Source: Candidatus Methylomirabilota bacterium (GTDB lineage: Bacteria > Methylomirabilota > Methylomirabilia > Rokubacteriales > DASRDR01). From it: 38,450 bases of DNA. This document shows positions 1 to 6,825 of the stretch, piece by piece. A program made the translations under genes and the position numbers. The notes beneath the pieces are model-generated. The model saw nothing but the letters and a program-made list of their open reading frames with translations, was not told where the DNA came from and did not search any database. The stretch is taken from contig DASYQW010000331.1 of assembly GCA_036005065.1 (NCBI GenBank), positions 1 through 38,450 on the forward strand, given 5' to 3'. Every line of letters starts with the position of its first letter. The first letter of the stretch is position 1.

Positions 1-40
1 CCTTCGGACTTGCTGGGCGGTCGGGTCCGGCGATGGGACA

Positions 41-147
41 GGGCCAAGCCCCGAGCAGCCCTAGGACGCAGGGAGGAGGCGGGCCGAGGCGTATGCCGCA
101 TACGTTGAGGCCCGCCGGCGACCGAGGACGACGGGATGCGACGGGGA
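41..147. repeat. Interspersed intergenic repeat, copy 1 (hairpin at 79-115)
   Basis: This is the first of three related intergenic sequences (others at 20729-20833 and 24686-24843). The core is a hairpin with a 7-bp GCGGGCC/GGCCCGC outer stem, a conserved GA/GA internal mismatch, two G-T pairs, and CGTATGC/GCATACG around one central base. It lies 47 nt past the stop codon of the minus-strand gene ending at 163. Flanking blocks (CCTAGGACGCAGGGAGG on the left, CCGAGGACGACGGGATGCGA on the right) are also shared. Nothing else was recognised in 1-162. Its function is unknown; it could be a structured RNA element or a REP-like repeat. Confidence 0.7.
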
Positions 148-162
148 TCGGCCCGGGCCGAC

Positions 163-1434
163 TCATGCCGCGCGCCCCAGCACCAGCGCCGCGTGCCCCC
201 CACCGCGAGCCAGGGCGTGGAGCAGGACCGCGCGCGCGCCCGGCAGCGGGACGACCGGGCCGCGCGCGAACGCAAACCCCTCGCGCGCCGGCACCGCCAG
301 ATCCGGCAGGCCCGGCAGCTCGCCGCCGGCGACCGTCGCGACCGCCGCCGCGGCCACCCGGAGGCCGCCCATCCCGGCGTGCTCGCCGGCCAGCGGGGTC
401 AGCGAGGTCAGCAGCGGGCGCCGGCCGACGGCCCCGTCGAAGACGCCGGCCATGAGGTCGAGCTCGCAGGCGTCTTGGGCCGGATCGCCGGTGCCGGTGA
501 GGTATGCGGCATCCACCGCGTCCGGCCCGATGCCCGCGGCCGCGAGCGCCCGACGGACGACCGCCGGATCGCGCCGGCGCCGCGGGGGGAGCGCGTGCGG
601 CGCCGCCGGCAGGTTCCCGGATGCGATCCCGGCCAGCGTGGCGTAGACCCGCGCGCCGCGGGCGCGAGCGGCGTCGGCCGCCTCCAGCAGGAGGACGGTG
701 GCTCCCTCCCCGACGACGGTGCCGTTGGCGCGACGGTCGAACGGCCAGCAGCCCTCCGGCCCCGACCCGCGCGGTGAGATGGCCCCGAGGCGCCCGAGCT
801 CCCGGTAGAGGATCGGGCACAGGTCGTCGACGCCGCCCGCCAGCACCGCCGGGGCGCGCCCCGCCGCAATGAAGCCGGCCGCGCGCACGACCGCCAGCTC
901 CCCCGCGATGCCGGCCTGGTTCACGGTCAGCATGGGCCCCTGCGCGGCCACCGCGATCGCCGCGTGGGCGGCCATCGCGTTCATGACGGTGTTCGGAAAC
1001 GCCATCGGGGAGAGGCCCAGGGGACCGCGCGTGAGGTAGCCGAGAGCGAAGGCTTCGGAGGAACGGAAGTCCCCGTAGGCCGAGCCGAGCACGAGGCCGA
1101 GTCCCGGCAGAGTCCCGACGTCGATTCCGGCATCGGCCAGGGCGAGCCGACAGGCGACGACCGCGAGCTGGCTCGCGCGGGACAGCCGGCGCACCTCGTC
1201 AGCCGTGAGGTGGGGAGTGAGGTCCCCGACCTCGCCGCCGAGGCGGTGCGGCCCATGGCCGGTCGAGAAGGCCTGCACCGGCCGGATCGCCGGGACGCCG
1301 CGGACCAGGGCGGCCGCCAGGCTCGCCCCGCCGCCGATCCCGAGGGCGCTCACGCTCCCCACCCCGGTGATCACGACCGCGCCCGCGGCGTCCCATCGTC
1401 CGCGCGCGGCCACGTTCCCCATCGAGTCCCTCAC
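163..1434 (-). CDS. Chain-length-factor-like ketosynthase homologue (Cys replaced by Gln)
   Basis: A 423-residue thiolase-fold protein of the beta-ketoacyl synthase family. The active-site Cys position reads TVNQAG, with Gln at residue 173. This is the QAG hallmark of type II polyketide chain-length factors. The HGTGT motif has become LTGTGD, and the second His region (SLTPLAGEHAG) is also altered, so condensation activity is not expected. In KS-CLF heterodimers such a partner shapes the tunnel and sets product length. The start is GTG at 1434, 6 nt after the preceding ketosynthase's stop; an in-frame ATG at 1422 is an alternative. It is the last gene of the cassette in this window and probably partners the protein at 1441-2652. 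The exact product is unknown. Confidence 0.85.
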   Translation of the reverse strand: MRDSMGNVAARGRWDAAGAVVITGVGSVSALGIGGGASLAAALVRGVPAIRPVQAFSTGHGPHRLGGEVGDLTPHLTADEVRRLSRASQLAVVACRLALADAGIDVGTLPGLGLVLGSAYGDFRSSEAFALGYLTRGPLGLSPMAFPNTVMNAMAAHAAIAVAAQGPMLTVNQAGIAGELAVVRAAGFIAAGRAPAVLAGGVDDLCPILYRELGRLGAISPRGSGPEGCWPFDRRANGTVVGEGATVLLLEAADAARARGARVYATLAGIASGNLPAAPHALPPRRRRDPAVVRRALAAAGIGPDAVDAAYLTGTGDPAQDACELDLMAGVFDGAVGRRPLLTSLTPLAGEHAGMGGLRVAAAAVATVAGGELPGLPDLAVPAREGFAFARGPVVPLPGARAVLLHALARGGGHAALVLGRAA

Positions 1435-1440
1435 GGGCTC

Positions 1441-2652
1441 TCAGTCCTCGGCCCGCCGGCCGTCGGGAACCCGGCCGAACAGCAGCGCGGCGTTCTGGCC
1501 GCCGAACCCGAACGAGTTCGACATCGCCCACTCGAGGCGGGCCGGCCGCGCCCGGATCGGCACGCAATCGAAGGGCACCTCCGGGTCGGGCTCGGTCAGG
1601 TTCGCCGTGGGCGGCACCAGCTCGTGGACGAGCGTCAGGACGGTGGCGATCGCCTCGAGGGCTCCGGCGGCGGCCATCGTGTGCCCGATCAGCGACTTGT
1701 TGGCGCTCACCAGCACCGTGTCGGGGCCGAAGACCTTCCGGAGCGCCAGTGCTTCGGCCCGGTCGTTCTGCACGGTCCCCGTGCCATGCGCGTTCACGTA
1801 GCCCACGGCGCTGGCAGCCACGCCACCGCGCTCCAGGGCCTCGACCATGGCGCGCGCGCTCCCCTCGGCGTCGGGGTGGGGCGCGGTCGTGTGATAGGCG
1901 TCGGTCGTGAGCCCCCAGCCCCCCAACGCGGCATATGGCCGCGCGCCGCGCGCCCGAGCATGGTCGGCCTGCTCCAGCACGACGAAGCCGGCCCCCTCAC
2001 CGATCGACATGCCGCGCCGGTTCGCCGAGAAAGGCCGGCACGGCTCCGGATCGAGGAGCTTCAGGGCGTTGAACCCCATGAAGCAGATCCGGGTCAGGCC
2101 ATCGACCCCGCCGGCCAGGGCCAGCGGGACGTCCCCGGCGGCGACGAGATCGGCGGCCAACCCGATGGCGGCTGCCCCGGAGCTACAGGCGAGCACGACG
2201 GTCTCCTTCGGACCGGTGGTGTTGTAGCGCCGGGCCAGCGTCTCCGCGTGCGAGGTCGGCAGGATACTCGGAAGGGCACGCCGCAGCCGAGGATCGTCCA
2301 CGCCCTCCCGGCGGATCCGCCAGTACCAGGCCTCGGCCTCGAGCATTCCGCCTCCGATTCCCCCGACGATGACCCCGGCCGAGCGGAGAGCGGGGGGCGT
2401 GAGGCCGGCGTCCAGGACCGCCTCGTCGGCGGCGGCGAGCGCCAGACGGTCCGCCCGCGTGCGACGGGCCGATGTGCTCGGCACGGCGGCCGCCGGCACC
2501 TCGGCGGCGATCCGCGCCCGGAACCCGTCGGTCGGGAAGAGTGTGAGCGGACCGATGGCGCAACGGCCCTCGGCCAGCCCGGCCCAATAGATGGCACGCC
2601 CGCGACCGTACGGGCTCACCACGCCGACTCCGGTGACGACGACCCGGCTCAC
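1441..2652 (-). CDS. Beta-ketoacyl-[ACP] synthase (FabF/KS-alpha type), catalytically complete
   Basis: A 403-residue ketosynthase, full length for the KAS II family. It has the nucleophile in VLACSSGAA (Cys156), the first His in NAHGTGT (His289), and Lys319 and His324 in NKSLIGHTMAAAG. It would condense an acyl chain with a malonyl-ACP-type extender in the cytoplasm. The start is GTG at 2652, overlapping the stop of the acyl carrier protein gene (GTGA), so the two are probably translationally coupled. The next gene downstream is a Cys-less homologue with the CLF-type Gln, which makes a KS-CLF heterodimer the most economical reading. A stand-alone housekeeping FabF is less likely given three homologues in tandem. 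Confidence 0.9.
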   Translation of the reverse strand: MSRVVVTGVGVVSPYGRGRAIYWAGLAEGRCAIGPLTLFPTDGFRARIAAEVPAAAVPSTSARRTRADRLALAAADEAVLDAGLTPPALRSAGVIVGGIGGGMLEAEAWYWRIRREGVDDPRLRRALPSILPTSHAETLARRYNTTGPKETVVLACSSGAAAIGLAADLVAAGDVPLALAGGVDGLTRICFMGFNALKLLDPEPCRPFSANRRGMSIGEGAGFVVLEQADHARARGARPYAALGGWGLTTDAYHTTAPHPDAEGSARAMVEALERGGVAASAVGYVNAHGTGTVQNDRAEALALRKVFGPDTVLVSANKSLIGHTMAAAGALEAIATVLTLVHELVPPTANLTEPDPEVPFDCVPIRARPARLEWAMSNSFGFGGQNAALLFGRVPDGRRAED

Positions 2653-2951
2653 GACTCGGGTGCAGGCCGATCGGCCGTCGCCACGAAGCGTGCGAGCGCT
2701 CCGAGCGTCGCGAAGTGCACCTCGACCGGATCGCCTTCCTGCACGACGACCCCGAAGCGCTCTTCGAGCGCGATCGACAGCTCGATGAAGTCGAGCGAGT
2801 CGAGGCCGAGGGATCCCTCGATCCCCTTCGGCAAGGGGGTCTCGGGGGTGATCGCCGCGACGCTCTTCGGATCGAACCGGAGCCGCTTGACGATGATGTC
2901 GCGTAACTCGCCGACGATTGCCTGTTCGTCCATCTGCTCCCTCGCGTTCAT
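2649..2951 (-). CDS. Acyl carrier protein
   Basis: A 100-residue acidic acyl carrier protein. The phosphopantetheine attachment site is Ser52 in GLDSLDFIEL, followed by the usual helix-rich C-terminal half. The ATG at 2951 overlaps the stop of the preceding gene as ATGA, which favours this start; a second in-frame ATG lies at 2933. The gene sits between the two ketosynthase pairs and overlaps the following ketosynthase by 4 nt. It is therefore the likely shared carrier for the cassette rather than the primary fatty-acid ACP. A longer reading upstream would run through the preceding gene in another frame and is not supported. Confidence 0.9.
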   Translation of the reverse strand: MNAREQMDEQAIVGELRDIIVKRLRFDPKSVAAITPETPLPKGIEGSLGLDSLDFIELSIALEERFGVVVQEGDPVEVHFATLGALARFVATADRPAPES

Positions 2952-3913
2952 GGCGAGAGTCGCCAGAGCAACGCGCCGTAGTCGTTCCGCCACGCCGCCG
3001 TGAGGAGGCACGGGCCGCCGAGGGCGCGCGCCCGCGCCAGCGCCAGGCCGATCAGCGGCCCGCACGCCAGCGCCTCGCCGGGGGCCCGCACCAACGTCGG
3101 CGGCGTCGTCCCGCAACGCCGCGCGAGCGCGGCCTGCTCGGCCCGGGCCGGGCCGCCCGCCCCGGCGCAACCCGCCAGGACCCGCGGGTTCTCACCCTCC
3201 AGGACCCTGTCGAGTACCCCGGCCACGGCGGGGCCCAGGCGAGCCCGCGGCGCCACCGTGGACGCCCAGCGGAGCGGCCCGTCCTGGCCGGGCTCGAGGA
3301 GGAGGCACACCGCGCCCTCGATGATCGGCCGACTGTAGAGCCGGCGGGCGCGGTGCATGAGGTCCCAGACCTCGTGCACCGTTTCCACCGCCAGCACGAG
3401 CACGCGATCGACGACCCCCTCCCTCAGCCACCGGGCAGCATACCAGAGCGCCTGCAGCGCCGCCGGGCCGCCCCCCATCAAGTTCACGGAGGGCCCCTGG
3501 ATGCCGGCCCCGATCGTCACCTCGCCCGGAACCGCGCTGGGGGCCGTGTAGGGGAAGTGCAGCGTCGTGGAGCCTTCGTCTTCCAGGAACGCCCGGTTCG
3601 CCGCCGCGTAGGCGGTGGCGCTGGCGTACACCAGACCCGTCCGCGCGCCGGCCAGTGCCCCCGGGGCGAGCCCGGCCTCGGCCGCCGCTCCGTTCACCGC
3701 CGCGACCGCGAGGAGACATTCGCGCGTGGCGCGGCGGAAGCGCTCGCCGCTGAGCGCCGGGGTCGGCGCGGGGAGGAGCGCCGCCGGGGCCTCGGCCTCG
3801 CCAGCCGGCAGCGCACCCGGGCCCTCGCCCCAGCCGGTGAGGAGACCGACCCCGGCCACGCGCGGCGCGGGCAGGGTGGGCTCCGGAGCTCGCTCGCTCC
3901 TAGGCGGCGCCAT
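2948..3913 (-). CDS. Ketosynthase-fold protein lacking the catalytic triad
   Basis: A protein of about 321 residues that aligns weakly with beta-ketoacyl synthases but is shorter than the usual 400. The region expected to hold the nucleophile reads SVNLMGGGPAAL, without Cys. No HGTGT motif is visible, and the second His block is replaced by GEALACG. It is therefore not expected to condense substrates and may act as a structural or chain-length partner of the ketosynthase just upstream, whose 3' end it overlaps by 14 nt. The start is uncertain: ATG at 3913 follows a weak ribosome site, and an in-frame ATG at 3946 would lengthen the protein by 11 residues. Its stop overlaps the ACP start (ATGA). 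Confidence 0.75.
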   Translation of the reverse strand: MAPPRSERAPEPTLPAPRVAGVGLLTGWGEGPGALPAGEAEAPAALLPAPTPALSGERFRRATRECLLAVAAVNGAAAEAGLAPGALAGARTGLVYASATAYAAANRAFLEDEGSTTLHFPYTAPSAVPGEVTIGAGIQGPSVNLMGGGPAALQALWYAARWLREGVVDRVLVLAVETVHEVWDLMHRARRLYSRPIIEGAVCLLLEPGQDGPLRWASTVAPRARLGPAVAGVLDRVLEGENPRVLAGCAGAGGPARAEQAALARRCGTTPPTLVRAPGEALACGPLIGLALARARALGGPCLLTAAWRNDYGALLWRLSP

Positions 3914-5120
3914 GGCTCTGCAGGAGCAGCGCGGCATTGCAGCCACCGAAGCCGAGCGAGGTGGACAGGCTCAGGCGCGGGCGGTACTGGCGGGCCTCGT
4001 TCGGCACACAGTCGAGATCGCACGCCGGGTCCGGCAGGGCGAAGTTGAGCGTGGGCGGCACCTGCCCGTGCCGGCCGGCCAGCAGACACATGATGGCCTC
4101 GAGCGTGGCCGCTGCCCCCATCGTGTGGCCCAGGTGGGCCTTGATCGAGTTCACCGGGATCGTGCGCGCTCGATGGCCGAGCACGCGAATGAGCACATCG
4201 GCCTCCACGCGGTCGTTGGCCGGCGTCCCCGTCCCGTGAGCGCTCACGAAGTCGACGGCGCTCGGCTCGAGCCCGGCCTCGGCGAACGCCAGGCGGATCG
4301 CCAACTCGAGCCCCCGGCCCTCGGGGTCGGGCGCCGTGATGTGGACCCCGTCGGCCGTGCTCCCGTGTCCGAGCAGGAAGCCGAGCGGAGCCCGTCGGCC
4401 GCGCGCGGCCGCGTCGCCGGCCCGCTCGAGCACCACGATCCCCGCCCCTTCGCCGAGGAGGAGCCCGCTGCGGCGGCGATCGAACGGCCGGACCTCGTCA
4501 CGGGTCAGCGAGCGAAGGACGTTGAAGCCGCGCAGGACGAACCGGCAGAGGACGTCGACGCCCCCGGCCACCGCGACATCCGCCTGCCTCGCCCGCAACA
4601 GGTCCGCGGCCACGCCCAGGCTCGTGCCCCCCGAGGCGCACGCCGTGCACACCGTCAGCACCGGCCCCTGGACGCCGAGCCAGCGGGCGAGGTTCCAGCT
4701 CGGACCGTCGTAGAGTGACCCGACCAGGGTGCGGAGGCCGCCTTCGCCTCGAACGGCCCGGCCGGCGTCGTCGATCCCCCCCAGAGCCGTGCCGACGACC
4801 ACCGCCATGCGCGCGGGGTCCGGCTCGCCGGCCCCGAACCCGGCGCCGGCCAGCGCCTCCCGGGTCGCCTGGATCAGGAACCGCGAGGCGCGGCAGGCGG
4901 GAACGCGCCGCTCGTCGTCGCCGGCGCCCGCCGGGCGGGCCAGCTTCTTCACCTCCCCGCCCCGGGTGACCCGCTGATCGGCCACCGGGAACCGCTCGAT
5001 CTCGCCGATGCCGGAGGCGCCGGTCACGAGCCCCGTCCAGAACGCGTCGAGGTCCTGGCCGATGGGCGTGACGACCCCGGCACCGGTGACCGCGATCGGC
5101 TCGACCCCCCGCCGGCTCAC
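3900..5120 (-). CDS. Beta-ketoacyl-[ACP] synthase (FabF/KS-alpha type), catalytically complete
   Basis: A 406-residue ketosynthase and the first gene of the cassette. The nucleophile lies in TACASGGTS (Cys161), the first His in SAHGTGT (His295), and Lys327 and His332 in SIKAHLGHTMGAAA. The C-terminal glycine-rich loop (SLGFGGCNAAL) is intact. The GTG start at 5120 lacks a strong ribosome site. The downstream overlap with a triad-less homologue repeats the order active KS then inactive KS seen at 2652-163. The cassette therefore looks like two KS/partner modules sharing one ACP. No ketoreductase, dehydratase or thioesterase is seen in the window, so they would have to lie elsewhere or to the left. 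Confidence 0.9.
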   Translation of the reverse strand: MSRRGVEPIAVTGAGVVTPIGQDLDAFWTGLVTGASGIGEIERFPVADQRVTRGGEVKKLARPAGAGDDERRVPACRASRFLIQATREALAGAGFGAGEPDPARMAVVVGTALGGIDDAGRAVRGEGGLRTLVGSLYDGPSWNLARWLGVQGPVLTVCTACASGGTSLGVAADLLRARQADVAVAGGVDVLCRFVLRGFNVLRSLTRDEVRPFDRRRSGLLLGEGAGIVVLERAGDAAARGRRAPLGFLLGHGSTADGVHITAPDPEGRGLELAIRLAFAEAGLEPSAVDFVSAHGTGTPANDRVEADVLIRVLGHRARTIPVNSIKAHLGHTMGAAATLEAIMCLLAGRHGQVPPTLNFALPDPACDLDCVPNEARQYRPRLSLSTSLGFGGCNAALLLQSHGAA

Positions 5121-5164
5121 GTCGGGTCGCCCCGCATCAGCGAGTGACTCTCGACCGTCGCCTT

Positions 5165-6010
5165 CTACAGGAGGGGCGAGGTGTAGAGCCGGAACGCGCG
5201 TACGCGCCCGGGTGGGCTGTACGGCAAAGGCTCTACCCAGAAGCCGCGCGTGAGAGGGTCGAAGTGGAGACCGAGCGGGCTGGCAGGGTCATTCGGATCG
5301 TAGGCGAGGAATTCGAGGGCGCCCGACCGAAGCCGGTATTCATAGACGAGGACCGCATGGTTGAGGACGTCCGGGTCCGGGAAGTTGGTGATCATGACGG
5401 GCGCCGGCCGGCCGGCATCGAGCTCCGCCCGGAGCTGGCGGGCAACGCGCTCCTGATGGGCGGCAGCCAGCGGGAACCCGGCGCGCCAGGTCCGCCAGTG
5501 CACCATGCTCAGGATGTTGGAGCCGAACGACGCCTTGAGCGTCGCCTCGTGGGCGCGCGAAAACTCGAAGAGGCTCGGGTATCCCGGGATGACCACGCGC
5601 TCGGCGTCCGGTCGCGGCGCGGCCCACGCGGAGATGCGCATCACCTCGCCGATTCGGCGCGCGTACTCCGCCTCCGAGACCGGCGGCTCGGCCGGCGCGA
5701 AGCGCGCGAAGCGGAAGAACTGGCTCGCGGCGCGCGCCATGAGGATGCAGTAGTTGGCGAAGTCGACGTGCCGCTCCGGATGGTGCGACCGGACCAGGTT
5801 CGGGAACGCGAAGGTATCCCGTCCGACCTCGAAGGCCGGGCGATCGACCCGGTTCGCGGGGGTCGGCCCATCGAGCGCGCCCGTCGCGCAACCGGACAGG
5901 AGAAGGCCGGAGAGGATCGCCGGGACCAGCCAGGAGAAGAATCGCGGCCGGCCAGACCGGGGTCGATCGCCCCGTCCCCGACCGCGCTCCGCGGGGGTCA
6001 CACGCGCCAT
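5165..6010 (-). CDS. Papain-fold (YDPN-type) cysteine-hydrolase-like lipoprotein
   Basis: A 281-residue predicted lipoprotein. A basic N-terminus and hydrophobic stretch end in a lipobox LLLSGC (Cys41), so the mature protein should be anchored to a membrane outside the cytoplasm. The mature part has Cys88 in NYCILMARAA, His218 in LNHAVLVYEY and Asp238/Asn240 in YDPNDP. That order and spacing fit papain-like hydrolases and transglutaminase relatives. Catalysis is inferred from this pattern only. It ends 44 nt before the ketosynthase cassette on the same strand and may be co-transcribed with it. Its substrate is unknown. ATG at 6010 is chosen because the signal sequence follows it. Confidence 0.65.
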   Translation of the reverse strand: MARVTPAERGRGRGDRPRSGRPRFFSWLVPAILSGLLLSGCATGALDGPTPANRVDRPAFEVGRDTFAFPNLVRSHHPERHVDFANYCILMARAASQFFRFARFAPAEPPVSEAEYARRIGEVMRISAWAAPRPDAERVVIPGYPSLFEFSRAHEATLKASFGSNILSMVHWRTWRAGFPLAAAHQERVARQLRAELDAGRPAPVMITNFPDPDVLNHAVLVYEYRLRSGALEFLAYDPNDPASPLGLHFDPLTRGFWVEPLPYSPPGRVRAFRLYTSPLL

Positions 6011-6232
6011 CGGCCATCATTCTGAGTGTCGACCCGGGGCCTCGTCAAGGAGTTTGTCGGTTTGGCTCGCACGGGAGCGCTCACTGGTCCACGCGTCCCA
6101 CCTGAGCGTGCGGCCCGACCCCTGAGGCATTTTGCCGCAGCTCACGACCAGTTCGCCACATCCGGTCCGCGCCACCGGGTCCGCCCGCGGCGCAAGACGC
6201 CGGATTCGCGGGCCTTCACCCCGCACTCTCGG

Positions 6233-6248
6233 TGGCACCCTCCTTGCT
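6233..6248 (+). promoter_or_regulatory. Sigma-54 (-24/-12) promoter
   Basis: The sequence TGGCACCCTCCTTGCT matches the RpoN consensus TGGCACG-N4-TTGCW at all but one fixed position, with the required GG-N10-GC spacing. Transcription would start near 6258, leaving a leader of about 45 nt before the ATG at 6304 with its AGGAG ribosome site. An NtrC-family sigma-54 activator is encoded just downstream on the opposite strand (6826-8187). The rest of the 6011-6303 gap separates divergent genes; I found no clear activator-binding palindrome in it and no convincing promoter for the lipoprotein gene at 6010. Confidence 0.75.
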
Positions 6249-6303
6249 CCTTCGTCGGCGCGGTACCGCTCGCCGAAACCGCCAACCGAAAGGAGACTCG
6301 ACG

Positions 6304-6558
6304 ATGAGGACGATTCTGGGTGTCGCGCTCGCGCTGGTGCTGGCACTCTCGGTGACCGCGGTCTGGGCCGCCGAGATCGAGGGCAAGATCCAGTCGGTCG
6401 ACCCGAACGATCGCGTGGTCGTCCTCGAGGATGGTACCAAGCTCTGGCTCGCCGAAGGCCTCTCCATGGACACCCTGAAGCCGGGCGCCAAGGTGAAGGC
6501 CTCGTACGAGGAGCGGGACGGGAAGAACATCACCACCCAGTTCGAAGTCTCGGAGTAG
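6304..6558 (+). CDS. Small exported DUF1344-like protein
   Basis: An 84-residue protein with a signal peptide of about 22 residues (hydrophobic core ALALVLALSV, cleavage near VWA-AE). The mature domain is a short beta-rich unit containing EGKIQSVDPNDRVVVLEDGT, typical of the DUF1344 family of small periplasmic proteins with no assigned function. ATG 6304 is preceded by AGGAG at 6291-6295. In-frame codons upstream to 6232 cross the sigma-54 promoter and are not translated in this reading. It is the only convincing plus-strand gene here and converges on the two-component regulator. The promoter suggests control by that or another enhancer-binding protein. Confidence 0.8.
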   Translation: MRTILGVALALVLALSVTAVWAAEIEGKIQSVDPNDRVVVLEDGTKLWLAEGLSMDTLKPGAKVKASYEERDGKNITTQFEVSE

Positions 6559-6571
6559 CCTCAGCCACGGA

Positions 6572-6626
6572 GGGGCGCGCCCGGCCGTCGCGTTCTCAGT
6601 AACCGGACTCGCGGCCGGGCCGCCCC
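6572..6626 (+). terminator. Inverted repeat after the DUF1344 gene, possible terminator
   Basis: Starting 13 nt after the TAG at 6556-6558, GGGGCGCGCCCGGCCG pairs with CGGCCGGGCCGCCCC with one bulged base and a loop of about 24 nt. Only TTGCC follows, so there is no proper U-tract. Termination is plausible but not shown. Confidence 0.4.
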
Positions 6627-6759
6627 TTGCCAGCCTCAGGCCTGTCGTCGGGCGATTGAACCGGCGGCGGCCGGCCTCGAGTCGGCTCGGCGGCTAGGAG
6701 CCTGTCGGAGTAACCCGGCAGCTCGCCCCGAGCGCACGCCGCGTCGGGCAGCGGTCCGA

Positions 6760-6821
6760 GCGGCGGCTGTGCCGCCGCAACCGAGGGGGGGCATCGGGGG
6801 GGTCTTCCGAGACCCCCCCGA
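6760..6821. repeat. GC-rich multi-hairpin element 1
   Basis: Two adjacent hairpins: GCGGCGGC-TGT-GCCGCCGC (6760-6778), and a perfect 12-bp stem TCGGGGGGGTCT/AGACCCCCCCGA with loop TCCG (6794-6821). It starts 4 nt past the stop codon of the minus-strand regulator at 6826. The same layout recurs at 12907-12994, 18292-18369 and, inverted, 21799-21865. There is no U-tract on either strand. The rest of the 6559-6825 gap holds the inverted repeat at 6572-6626 and nothing else recognised. Confidence 0.6.
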
Positions 6822-6825
6822 GCGG

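Noticed and set aside
964-3003. Long plus-strand open frame opposite the ketosynthase genes
   Set aside because: It is an antisense shadow of GC-rich genes: its translation is Arg/Gly/Pro-rich without family motifs, while the minus strand codes recognisable KS and ACP proteins.
6696-6714. AGGAGCCTGTCGGAGTAAC as a possible insertion-sequence terminal repeat
   Set aside because: The motif looks like some transposon ends, but no inverted partner or transposase fragment was found nearby.
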